The notes: a model not told the origin generated them from the sequence alone. A stretch of DNA of 15,396 nucleotides from an uncultured Peptostreptococcus sp. (GCA_900759325.1 CAAEUW010000037.1:1-15396); one strand, 5' to 3'; positions 1 through 7,272 are shown, numbered from the stretch's first letter. Numbers and translations are program-made.

Positions 1-1779
1 AGCTACTACTCCTGTGTTCTTCTTACCAGTAATTCCAACTACCCTCTTAGCTACCATTTCAGAAGTTCCATACCTGTCATCTCCTGCTATTCTTTCTACG
101 TTCTTGTCAGCATCATAGGCTTTTAATTCTTCTCTAACTTTTTCTGATACTGAGTTTTGACCACCAACTATGATTATCTCTTGAGCACCTAGTCTCTTTA
201 TTTCATCCCCAACTCTTGAGTCTAGCTTGTCAGTTGGGTTAAGTAGGATTGGTGCATCCTTTAACTTGGCCAATACTGAAGCTGTCATTGAATCAGGGAA
301 TAGGTCGTGCCTAACTACTATAACTGTATTTGCCTTGTCATAGCTATTTTTAGAAATCTTTATTGCAGTTTCTATCCTATCCCTACCATCTATCCTACCA
401 GGTATTGGCTTTTCAGTACTAGATAGATTTTTCTTCACCTTAAAGGTATATGATATTAGGTTAGGTTTATCATTTGGTGCTCCAGCATCTCTCCCAAGAT
501 CACTCTGTCTAGCTACGAAGGGAAGATATATTCTAGTATAGGTTTCATCTACATAATAAGTACCCTTTGATGGCTCTGCTATTGGTGAACTAACTGGTGG
601 CGGTGTAAGGATAATATCTGAACTTGCCCAGTCTAAATAACCACCCAGACTACCTCTTATACTGATATTTGTATCTGCTTGCGCACTAGAATTTACAAAT
701 AAGCCAGAAACTGATACCTTTTTTTTACCCATATCTATCTTCTTAAACTTATTTATAAGGTCTCTCCAAGCTTCTTCTTTTTCCCTAACATCTTTCTTTA
801 ATCTAAGACTTATTAGGAGTTTCTTTCTGCCAGAAACTTCAATTTCATTTTTTTCGAGCTCAAAATCTTCTAATCCATTTAGGCTTACAGATGCACCCCT
901 TAAATCAACCTCATCCGGAATATCTAGTGTATATACTAACTGGGAATCTATCATACCCTTTTTATCATCATATATCATTCTGTATAGTACATCAAACAAG
1001 TCTCCTTTAGTCATAGACAAGGTATAACTCATAAAGTAGCGTTTAATTGCTGAAGCATCTACTGAAAAATCCAGCTTTATTTCGTCCCCAACCTTGTATT
1101 CACCTATTTTACTTGAGTTTGAATCACCACTTTCCTTTATATCACCATATACAGTTATTTTTCTTGGATCCTTAACTTCCTCTTCCTTTAAGACATCTGT
1201 TTTCTTCAATCCAAAAGGATTCGTAATCGCTGGTACCTCATCTGTTGGCTTCATATTATTATTACTATAGTATGAGTATGGCAAATCAGCATCCTTGCCA
1301 ATTAGATAACTATAACGGTAAAAAAGGTCTTTTGCTATAATTTTCATACCTAGTTCTGACTCTGTTATCCCTGAGCTAGGTATGTTTCTCACAAAGCCAC
1401 CTGAATAATCAATATCAAATTTTTTAAGTGACGTTTCATTAGGCTTTAATATATATTGTGGTAGTACTCCATAAACTATAACATCCTCATAATCTACTCT
1501 TGTCATAGTTTTACCATTATCCGGATTAAGTTGAGCGTGTCCTATTCTATACCTAGTCAAAATACTAGCCTTCTCTAAGTCTGCCCAGTATGTATCATTA
1601 ACAACTTTATCCGGTGAGGAATATCTTATATTACCACTTGAATCAAGTTGGATCAGGTTCGACAATGAATTCTTTTCCGTATAATCTAGTGCGAGTACAC
1701 TCGATGTACTAGTAAAAACTCCTAGCATTATTAATAGAGCCATAGTAAAGCTCTTAGATTTATTTGACAATCTTATCAT
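1..1779 (-). CDS. Secreted cell wall-binding repeat 2 (CW_binding_2) surface protein, 3' end cut by window edge
   Basis: The frame is open from 1779 to the left edge, giving 593 residues without a stop. Residues 1-30 form a signal peptide: basic start (MIRLSNKSK), hydrophobic core, and a Val-Leu-Ala site before Leu31. Residues 31 to about 455 match no family I recognise; they look like an extracellular beta-rich region with a PPP-containing linker. From about residue 460 a CW_binding_2 repeat begins (RIDGRDRIETAIKIS, then IIIVGGQNSVSE), and a second starts near residue 565 (RIAGDDRYGTSEMVA). In this family three such repeats usually occur in tandem and anchor the protein to anionic wall polymers, as in clostridial S-layer proteins, so perhaps 150 or more residues lie outside the window. 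I chose ATG 1779 over ATG 1788 because AAGGAG at 1790-1795 lies only 1 base from the latter and 10 from the former. Ligand and role of the N-terminal region are unknown. Confidence 0.88.
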   Translation of the reverse strand, partial: MIRLSNKSKSFTMALLIMLGVFTSTSSVLALDYTEKNSLSNLIQLDSSGNIRYSSPDKVVNDTYWADLEKASILTRYRIGHAQLNPDNGKTMTRVDYEDVIVYGVLPQYILKPNETSLKKFDIDYSGGFVRNIPSSGITESELGMKIIAKDLFYRYSYLIGKDADLPYSYYSNNNMKPTDEVPAITNPFGLKKTDVLKEEEVKDPRKITVYGDIKESGDSNSSKIGEYKVGDEIKLDFSVDASAIKRYFMSYTLSMTKGDLFDVLYRMIYDDKKGMIDSQLVYTLDIPDEVDLRGASVSLNGLEDFELEKNEIEVSGRKKLLISLRLKKDVREKEEAWRDLINKFKKIDMGKKKVSVSGLFVNSSAQADTNISIRGSLGGYLDWASSDIILTPPPVSSPIAEPSKGTYYVDETYTRIYLPFVARQSDLGRDAGAPNDKPNLISYTFKVKKNLSSTEKPIPGRIDGRDRIETAIKISKNSYDKANTVIVVRHDLFPDSMTASVLAKLKDAPILLNPTDKLDSRVGDEIKRLGAQEIIIVGGQNSVSEKVREELKAYDADKNVERIAGDDRYGTSEMVAKRVVGITGKKNTGVVA

Positions 1780-1789
1780 AAAATTCATA

Positions 1790-1795
1790 CTCCTT
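1790..1795 (-). promoter_or_regulatory. Ribosome binding site of the surface protein gene
   Basis: AAGGAG on the minus strand. It is 1 base from the first in-frame ATG (1788), too close for use, and 10 bases from the second (1779). This favours the shorter protein, which also begins as a normal signal peptide. Confidence 0.6.
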
Positions 1796-1843
1796 ATTTC
1801 ATTAATTATCTTCATATTTATTTTGTTATTTTTTAATTTTTAT

Positions 1844-1852
1844 ATTATATCA
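1844..1852 (-). promoter_or_regulatory. Extended -10 promoter of the surface protein gene
   Basis: The minus strand reads TGATATAAT, a perfect -10 hexamer with the TGn extension. I see no convincing -35 at 16-18 bases. Transcription would start near 1837 and give an AT-rich leader of about 58 bases. The promoter lies just past the terminator at 1882-1909, so the surface protein gene is probably its own unit. Confidence 0.55.
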
Positions 1853-1881
1853 TCATTTGTGGACTTTTACTACAATTAATT

Positions 1882-1909
1882 AAAAAAGACCCAAGCAAAA
1901 GCTTGAGCC
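1882..1909 (-). terminator. Intrinsic terminator after the FMN oxidase-family gene
   Basis: On the minus strand a 9-bp stem (GGCTCAAGC with GCTTGGGTC, two G-U pairs) closes a TTTT loop and is followed by six T. It starts 33 bases after the stop codon of the 1943-2887 gene and separates it from the surface protein gene. Confidence 0.85.
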
Positions 1910-1942
1910 TTGTAAATACCATATTTTATATAATAGGCTTAT

Positions 1943-2887
1943 CTATATATACAATACACTTGCATCAAATGAATCTGTATCCTTAACGCCTGTATACATC
2001 ATCATTTCTGATAGCTCCTCATTCATTCTTTCAACCTTAGTAACTACTCCATCCCTGCCTTCCTTAAGAAGTGGTGCTAGTATACCTCTTCCTACTGATA
2101 CAGCGTGGGCACCTAGTGCAAGTGCCTTGTAGGCATCATAGCCCGTATCCATAGAGCAGTCACAGAATATTGTTACACCGCTACCTTCTAAGGCATCTAC
2201 TATCTGTGGAAGTACCAAAATTGGTGGTATACCAAATGGTATTCTTCCATGGTGGTGAGAAACTACTATTCCCTTACAACCAGCATCCCTAGCCTTGAGT
2301 GCATCCTGAACTGATAGGACCCCCTTGGCTATAAATGGTATGCCTGCATGGTCTACATACTTTTTCAAGTCCTCCTCCATTACAGGTCCCATAGGGTAGC
2401 CATCAACTACATCATACTTACCATCAGTACCTGGAACGTGGTCTATATCTACACCAACCGCTACCGCACCTGTCTTCTTGGCAAAGTCTATCTGATCAAG
2501 TATTATTTGGTGATCAGCGAATGGCTTTATTATACGTATTGTGTCCGCTCCAACTTGGCTGATCTCTTCATATTCATCATCTGGCTCCATTCCAACCCAG
2601 TTTAATAGACCCATATCCCTAGCTGCCTTTGCATACTCAACCATTGGCTTCTTTCCATCCTTGCCTACCTTGTTTAGGTGGGAAAATGCAGGCATCATTA
2701 TCGGTGATGAATACTTTCTTCCAAAGATCTCTACTGATAGGTCTGGCTCAACTGAATCTATCACCCTCATTTCGACTAGGATACTATCTAGGTAGTTCCT
2801 GTTGTGTACATTTGCATCCTCTGCCTTACCACTTGTTACCGGAATCAGTCCCTTAGGACCTGGCCATGGGCTCTTTATTTCACTCAT
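1943..2887 (-). CDS. FMN-dependent alpha-hydroxy-acid oxidase/dehydrogenase family protein, divergent
   Basis: A 314-residue cytoplasmic TIM-barrel flavoprotein of the glycolate oxidase/lactate oxidase family, whose members oxidise 2-hydroxy acids to 2-oxo acids with FMN. Visible landmarks are the FMN-contacting Lys188 (IAKGVLS), the catalytic loop SHHHGR at 210-215 that keeps the expected His212 and Arg215, Asp243, and KALALGAHAVSVGRG (254-268) at the phosphate end. Departures from the classical enzymes: SNHGGR has become SHHHGR; the DGGVRRG loop is DCSMDTG (243-249) and loses its arginines; both active-site tyrosines lack counterparts; the loop after Asp149 is short. The length is below the usual 350-370 residues. 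The IIKPF segment (119-123) resembles the short clostridial branch of the family as I remember it. Start: AGAGGT lies 6 bases before the ATG. Substrate unknown; the adjacent AEC carrier suggests an organic 2-hydroxy acid. Confidence 0.82.
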   Translation of the reverse strand: MSEIKSPWPGPKGLIPVTSGKAEDANVHNRNYLDSILVEMRVIDSVEPDLSVEIFGRKYSSPIMMPAFSHLNKVGKDGKKPMVEYAKAARDMGLLNWVGMEPDDEYEEISQVGADTIRIIKPFADHQIILDQIDFAKKTGAVAVGVDIDHVPGTDGKYDVVDGYPMGPVMEEDLKKYVDHAGIPFIAKGVLSVQDALKARDAGCKGIVVSHHHGRIPFGIPPILVLPQIVDALEGSGVTIFCDCSMDTGYDAYKALALGAHAVSVGRGILAPLLKEGRDGVVTKVERMNEELSEMMMYTGVKDTDSFDASVLYI

Positions 2888-2923
2888 AATATTACCTCTA
2901 ACTTTCTCTAATACTGATTACTG

Positions 2924-2940
2924 AAAGACCTAAGGTCTTT
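2924..2940. repeat. Perfect inverted repeat between carrier and FMN enzyme genes
   Basis: AAAGACC-TAA-GGTCTTT: 7-bp arms around 3 bases in the 83-base gap between the two genes. The T run lies inside the stem rather than after it, so it would be a weak terminator at best. It could be an operator, a processing site or a partial attenuator; nothing in the sequence decides which. Confidence 0.5.
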
Positions 2941-2970
2941 TAATTCCTTTAAAACCTACAAATACTTCCC

Positions 2971-3909
2971 CTAAAATGGCCTAAATACTGTTATTAATGT
3001 ATAGGCTACCAGCGTTATAAACATATAAACTGATATAAAGGCCGACATAAAGCTTTCCTGGTCCTTGCCGTCACATAGGGCTGACAACTGAAGTGGAACT
3101 GGAAAACCAGTTGGGCACATAAAGTATAGCAATACTGCTGTCTTAAAATATGGATTGGCCATCAGGCTCGGGAATACTAGGAAGAAACCTCCTATTATCA
3201 AACCACATAAGACTAACCTAATCACAACAAGTGATAGTAGAGACTTTAGGATAGATAAATCCACCTTTAGGTCATAGCCAAGTGTAAATAGGATTATTCC
3301 CGTAATCGGTGCCAACACAGCATTGATAGTATTATTGTATAGATTTACCACTTCCATAGATTCCATAATACCATATAGGCCTAAGAGGTTGGCTAATACA
3401 CCCAAGATTACAGCCAATACAAAGGAATTGGTAAATATATTCTTTAGTAGACCCTTTGAATCCTGGCCTGTATTTACCTGCCTAGATACCAATATTGGAA
3501 CTAGTCCAAAATTAATAATTATACCTGCCACATCAAAGGTTACTATATTTAGGGCATAGGCTGATCCTACCAAGGTAATATATAGGGGTAGGGCTACATT
3601 TCCTCCCTCACATGTCATCAATAGGAAGGGTACTAGCTTCCTATATCTTTCGCCTATATACCTAGACATAAACCTTCCTATTAGGTAAACTAGGATCCAG
3701 GCTATGTCTAGAAATACTATCTGCTTCAATAAATTAACAGATAGGTCAGATACGAATATTACGTGAAATATCAAGGCTGGAAATAGTATTTTAAATACTA
3801 TCTTTTTAGCCCCCTCTTTTTCGTCCCAGTTAATCCATTTTTTACTCCTGGATAATATGCCTAGGAACATCATAAAAAATACTGGAAACAGAGTTTCTAT
3901 TACTTTCAT
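2971..3909 (-). CDS. Auxin efflux carrier (AEC) family organic-acid transporter
   Basis: A 312-residue polytopic membrane protein with about 8-10 hydrophobic segments and almost no soluble domain. The AEC family (PF03547) includes bacterial malate and other hydroxy/dicarboxylate carriers. Supporting features are the N-terminal segment starting VIETLFPVFFMMFLG, a glycine-rich GGNVALPLYITLVG stretch in the middle of the first half (a typical AEC helix break), and a second repeat-like half with similar hydrophobicity. An ATG at 3921 is possible, but GGAGG at 3915-3919 lies inside those first codons and exactly 5 bases before ATG 3909, so 3909 is the likely start. The gene lies just before the FMN hydroxy-acid enzyme, so the pair may handle uptake or export of a 2-hydroxy acid. 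The substrate cannot be read from the sequence. Confidence 0.82.
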   Translation of the reverse strand: MKVIETLFPVFFMMFLGILSRSKKWINWDEKEGAKKIVFKILFPALIFHVIFVSDLSVNLLKQIVFLDIAWILVYLIGRFMSRYIGERYRKLVPFLLMTCEGGNVALPLYITLVGSAYALNIVTFDVAGIIINFGLVPILVSRQVNTGQDSKGLLKNIFTNSFVLAVILGVLANLLGLYGIMESMEVVNLYNNTINAVLAPITGIILFTLGYDLKVDLSILKSLLSLVVIRLVLCGLIIGGFFLVFPSLMANPYFKTAVLLYFMCPTGFPVPLQLSALCDGKDQESFMSAFISVYMFITLVAYTLITVFRPF

Positions 3910-3914
3910 CAAGT

Positions 3915-3919
3915 CCTCC
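3915..3919 (-). promoter_or_regulatory. Ribosome binding site deciding the AEC carrier start
   Basis: GGAGG on the minus strand, 5 bases before ATG 3909. The upstream ATG at 3921 overlaps this site and has no SD of its own. Confidence 0.7.
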
Positions 3920-3936
3920 ATAAAATATATAAAATA

Positions 3937-3986
3937 AACGCTGACACGACAAAACTCCCACTTGGAGAATCGTCATAATCAGCGTT
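3937..3986 (-). terminator. Compound hairpin, probable terminator of the ATP synthase operon
   Basis: The outer stem is 8 bp (AACGCTGA 3979-3986 with TCAGCGTT 3937-3944 on the minus strand). Inside it are ACGA/TCGT and CTCC/GGAG stems closing an AAGTG loop. A T-rich stretch (TATTTTATATATTTT) follows, though not a pure T run. It begins 12 bases after the stop of the 3998-4573 gene and ends 27 bases before the AEC start. A leaky terminator or attenuator is equally possible, because I see no good separate promoter for the carrier. Confidence 0.55.
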
Positions 3987-3997
3987 ACTTCAATCTT

Positions 3998-4573
3998 TTA
4001 GTCTGGAATTAGCTCAAACTTAGCTATCCTCCAAGCTCCATTTTTTATTTTTACTAGCCACACCTTTTCTTTTTTGTTTTTGTATAGCTTTTTACCAGTA
4101 TCCTTATAGCCCTTATTACCATATTCTCCATACATATATTTTGCCTTCTTGGTACTGAAATAACTTATATTATATGTAACCTCGTATAGGACTGTGTCTT
4201 CTAGTGGGAATGTTTCTATACTGCCATCCCTCCTTGGGAAGGTGATTGGCTTACCCTCATAATCCAGTTCTCTTTTAGAAACCATCTTCATACTCTTTAT
4301 ATTTTTAACCATCTGGGATGTAATCCTATGACCTGGCTCCCCCTTGTCATTGTATAGCTCCCATCTTAAATATGGCTTCTCACTTAGTACTAGAAAGGGT
4401 ATATTCTTGCCCATTCTCTCATCTAATGAACTATAGTAATTGGCTATTATGTTCTCTGGATAGATTTCATCTAGCGGAACCTTAGCATCATGTTTTTTTG
4501 ACATTGCATATAGTCCGAAGACTGTAGCTAGTAGAACAAACAAAATAATAACTACCCAATGTCTAATTTTCAT
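3998..4573 (-). CDS. Membrane-anchored extracytoplasmic protein of unknown function, 3' end of atp operon
   Basis: I do not recognise this 191-residue protein. Residues 6-25 are a single uncleaved-looking hydrophobic helix (HWVVIILFVLLATVFGLYAM) with a basic residue before it and KK after it, so the rest should lie outside the membrane. The remainder is soluble, rich in Lys and Tyr, and ends with WLVKIKNGAWRIAKFELIP, a pattern like the last strands of NTF2-like or DUF4829-type secreted domains; that resemblance is a weak guess. The ATG follows the atpC stop after only 2 bases, and its SD (GAGG) lies in the last atpC codons, so it is probably cotranscribed and translationally coupled with the ATP synthase. 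A role in assembling or tuning the enzyme is possible from position alone. Confidence 0.8.
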   Translation of the reverse strand: MKIRHWVVIILFVLLATVFGLYAMSKKHDAKVPLDEIYPENIIANYYSSLDERMGKNIPFLVLSEKPYLRWELYNDKGEPGHRITSQMVKNIKSMKMVSKRELDYEGKPITFPRRDGSIETFPLEDTVLYEVTYNISYFSTKKAKYMYGEYGNKGYKDTGKKLYKNKKEKVWLVKIKNGAWRIAKFELIPD

Positions 4574-4575
4574 TA

Positions 4576-4845
4576 TTAAACCTCATTTTCGCACCAGCTA
4601 GCAGATTCAATAAGTATAACTGTCTCTGTATCTGCATTCACAGTTACAAAACCCCTACCTATTTCAGCTGTCCTGAAGCGACCCCCGTCTTTTTTGATTC
4701 TTAGCTTGCCTTCCTTGATACCTGCAACAATCGGTATATGTCCCTTTAGTATAGCCCTATCTCCAACCGTAGTTTTGAATATGGCCATATCTACCTGGTC
4801 TTCATAAAAAGTGCTGTCTGGAGTTACTACTTTTAAACTAAACAT
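4576..4845 (-). CDS. atpC: F1Fo ATP synthase epsilon subunit, short form without C-terminal helices
   Basis: Epsilon sits on the F1 central stalk and connects gamma to the c-ring. The 89 residues cover the N-terminal beta-sandwich: FSLKVVTPDSTFYEDQV at the start, GDRAILKGHIPIVAGI (29-43) and GRGFVTVNADTETVILIE (63-80). The usual protein is about 130-140 residues. Here the chain stops right after the last strand (SASWCENEV), so the two-helix C-terminal domain that inhibits ATP hydrolysis in many bacteria is missing. The downstream frame encodes a different, membrane-anchored protein, so this is not a simple frameshift. The start overlaps the atpD stop by 1 base (TAATG), with GGAAG upstream inside atpD. 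A naturally short epsilon is known from Chlorobium. Confidence 0.93.
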   Translation of the reverse strand: MFSLKVVTPDSTFYEDQVDMAIFKTTVGDRAILKGHIPIVAGIKEGKLRIKKDGGRFRTAEIGRGFVTVNADTETVILIESASWCENEV

Positions 4846-6245
4846 TAGTTAGCACTTCCTTTCGCCTTTCTAACTGCATCTTCAATCGTACCTACAAATA
4901 AGAAAGCTGATTCTGGTAGGTCGTCATGCTTACCTTCCAGTATTTCCTTGAAGCCCCTGATAGATTCCTTGACTGGAACATATACACCAGGTATACCAGT
5001 AAACTGTTCACCTACTGTAAATGGCTGTGACAAGAATCTCTGTATCTTTCTGGCCCTAGCAACAGTTACCTTATCTTCTTCTGATAACTCGTCCATACCC
5101 AAGATAGCAATGATATCCTGTAGCTCCCTATACCTCTGTAGTATTGACTGCACACCTCTGGCTACCTCATAGTGTTCCTTACCAACTATATTAGGATCTA
5201 GAACTCTTGATGTAGATTCTAGTGGGTCAACCGCTGGATATATACCTAGAGATGATATCTGCCTTGACAATACGGTCTTTGCATCCAAGTGTGAGAATGT
5301 TGTCGCTGGTGCTGGGTCAGTCAAGTCATCGGCCGGTACATATACCGCCTGGACTGAAGTGATTGAACCCTTCTTAGTCGATGTTATTCTCTCCTGTAGG
5401 GCACCCATCTCTGTTGCCAAAGTTGGCTGATAACCAACGGCTGATGGCATACGTCCTAGTAGGGCAGACACCTCAGAACCCGCCTGAGTAAATCTGAATA
5501 TATTATCTATGAATAGAAGAACATCCTGCCCTTCCTGGTCTCTGAAATATTCAGCCATTGTAAGACCTGTTAGGGCAACCCTCATTCTTGCTCCTGGTGG
5601 CTCATTCATCTGACCGAATACCATGGCAGTCTTATTGATTACTCCTGATTCAGTCATTTCACCGTATAGGTCATTACCTTCTCTTGTTCTCTCTCCAACA
5701 CCTGAGAATACAGATATACCACCGTGTTGCTTGGCTATATTGTTAATTAGCTCCTGAATTAGAACTGTCTTACCAACACCTGCACCACCGAATAGGCCTA
5801 TCTTACCACCCTTTAGGTAAGGGGCAAGCAGGTCAACTACCTTTATACCTGTTTCCAATATTTCTGCCTTTGTTTCTAGTTCATCATAGGCTGGTGCTTC
5901 CTTATGTATAGGAGAAAGGCTAACACCCTCTGGCATAGGCTTTAGGTCTATGGCCTCTCCTAAAACATTGAATACCCTACCCAATGTTTCCTTACCAACT
6001 GGAACTGATATAGGAGCTCCTGTATCTACAGCCTCCATACCCCTAACTAGTCCATCAGTAGCACTCATGGCTATACACCTTACAGTGTCATTACCTATGT
6101 GCTGGGCTACTTCGGCAACTATTTTGTTTCCATTTTCTAACTTTATTTCTAAAGCATTTAATAGGTTAGGTAGATCTTTTTCATCTTCAAACCTAATATC
6201 TAGTACAGCTCCTACGATCTGTACAATTTTTCCTATATTTGCCAT
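4845..6245 (-). CDS. atpD: F1Fo ATP synthase beta subunit (catalytic)
   Basis: The catalytic subunit of F1, which makes ATP from ADP and phosphate using ion flow through Fo. It has 466 residues, full length for the family. Visible: N-terminal beta-barrel (1-80), P-loop GGAGVGKT (153-160), catalytic Glu185 in GERTREGND, Walker B DVLLFIDNIFRF (241-252), the signature PAVDPLESTSR (337-347), and the DELSEED loop (385-391) that pushes on gamma. Nothing is missing. An AAGGAGG site begins in the spacer after the atpG stop, about 6 bases before the ATG; the gap to atpG is 10 bases. The stop overlaps the atpC start. Cytoplasmic face of the membrane, three copies per enzyme. Confidence 0.99.
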   Translation of the reverse strand: MANIGKIVQIVGAVLDIRFEDEKDLPNLLNALEIKLENGNKIVAEVAQHIGNDTVRCIAMSATDGLVRGMEAVDTGAPISVPVGKETLGRVFNVLGEAIDLKPMPEGVSLSPIHKEAPAYDELETKAEILETGIKVVDLLAPYLKGGKIGLFGGAGVGKTVLIQELINNIAKQHGGISVFSGVGERTREGNDLYGEMTESGVINKTAMVFGQMNEPPGARMRVALTGLTMAEYFRDQEGQDVLLFIDNIFRFTQAGSEVSALLGRMPSAVGYQPTLATEMGALQERITSTKKGSITSVQAVYVPADDLTDPAPATTFSHLDAKTVLSRQISSLGIYPAVDPLESTSRVLDPNIVGKEHYEVARGVQSILQRYRELQDIIAILGMDELSEEDKVTVARARKIQRFLSQPFTVGEQFTGIPGVYVPVKESIRGFKEILEGKHDDLPESAFLFVGTIEDAVRKAKGSAN

Positions 6246-6255
6246 TTTTTCCTCC

Positions 6256-7254
6256 TTACTTTAGGGCTTCTACACCACCGCTTATTTCAGTTATTTCCTG
6301 AGTTACGGCACTCTGTCTAGCCCTATTGTAGCTAAGCTCTAAGTTTTGAATCATTTCATTTGCATTATCTGTAGCTGATTCCATGGCAGTCCTTCTTGCC
6401 CCCTGTTCAGAAGCATATGACTCCACTATGGCCCCATTTACTGTCCCTGTGATATAGGTAGGTATCAAGAATTCAAGGACACTCTTTGCTGAAGGAAGAT
6501 ACTGGACCTTGGCTCTTGAGCTAGCTTCTGTCTTCTTGAACTTATTTACAAATTCTCCTGCTTCCCTGGCTTCTTCCTCTCTTCTTTCATATCTTTCACG
6601 AAGGATTTCTTCACTAATGAACATATTAGGATCATTCTCCTCCTGCTTTTCCCTATATCTTTCACCGCCGTATTCCAGTGGCTGGTCAAAAACCAAAGGC
6701 AATAGCTTAATAGCCTTAGGCTTCTGAGATAAGGCAGATTCAAATTCAGTATAGGTAAGAATGACTTCATCTATTTGGCCATCTTCATACATCTTCATCA
6801 GCTTGTCTGTGATTGCCCTTACCTCTTCATACTCATACTTTTCTGCTGATTCAATCCTATCTATTATATTTACATCTCTCTTGGAAAAATGTTCATATGA
6901 TTTTTTTCCAACTGTTATTACGTAATCTTCAACTAACCCCATATACTTCTCTGCTTCTTTAAAAGCATTTGAATTATATCCACCTGCCAGGCCTCTATCT
7001 CCGGCAATTACTATATGGCACCTAGCCTTTAGGTCTCTAGCCTTTAAAAACTGACTATTTATACCCTTAGTATTCACCGAAATATTAACTATAGTTTCAT
7101 ACATGGTATTGAAGTATGCACTAGAGTTCTCTGTGGCCTGCTTAGCTTTTCTCAGTTTTGATGAGGCTACCAGATGCATGGCGTTAGTAATCTGCTTGGT
7201 ACTATTTACGCTGGCAATACGATTTTTGATTGCCTTCATTCCAGCTCCTGCCAT
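6256..7254 (-). CDS. atpG: F1Fo ATP synthase gamma subunit, with a charged insertion
   Basis: Gamma is the rotating central shaft inside the alpha/beta ring. Both coiled-coil ends are standard: KAIKNRIASVNSTKQITNAM (7-26) and LSYNRARQSAVTQEITEISGG (307-327). The Rossmann-like middle includes IAGDRGLAGGYN (83-94). The protein is 332 residues against a usual 285-290. The excess sits between LLPLVFDQPLEYGG (184-197) and VQYLPSAKSVLEFLIP (250-265): about 45-50 residues, very rich in Glu, Arg and Lys (for example EEILRERYERREEEAREAG, 215-233), probably helical. In ordinary gammas this position holds a short loop on the exposed globular face. The reading frame is continuous, so this is not an assembly artefact visible here. 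AGGAGG lies 6 bases before the ATG; the gap to atpA is 18 bases. Confidence 0.97.
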   Translation of the reverse strand: MAGAGMKAIKNRIASVNSTKQITNAMHLVASSKLRKAKQATENSSAYFNTMYETIVNISVNTKGINSQFLKARDLKARCHIVIAGDRGLAGGYNSNAFKEAEKYMGLVEDYVITVGKKSYEHFSKRDVNIIDRIESAEKYEYEEVRAITDKLMKMYEDGQIDEVILTYTEFESALSQKPKAIKLLPLVFDQPLEYGGERYREKQEENDPNMFISEEILRERYERREEEAREAGEFVNKFKKTEASSRAKVQYLPSAKSVLEFLIPTYITGTVNGAIVESYASEQGARRTAMESATDNANEMIQNLELSYNRARQSAVTQEITEISGGVEALK

Positions 7255-7272
7255 TGTACGCCTCCTTTAAAA

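Noticed and set aside
3924..3952. Possible promoter for the AEC carrier (TTGTCG, 17 bases, TATATT)
   Set aside because: Transcription would begin inside the ribosome binding site, leaving almost no leader, and the -35 lies within the hairpin. Too weak to list.
5950..6264. 104-codon plus-strand frame
   Set aside because: Antisense shadow of the atpD N-terminal part.
6546..6770. 74-codon minus-strand frame inside atpG
   Set aside because: An out-of-frame shadow across the gamma insertion. I checked whether it could mean a frameshift, but the gamma frame is continuous and rejoins the conserved C-terminus.
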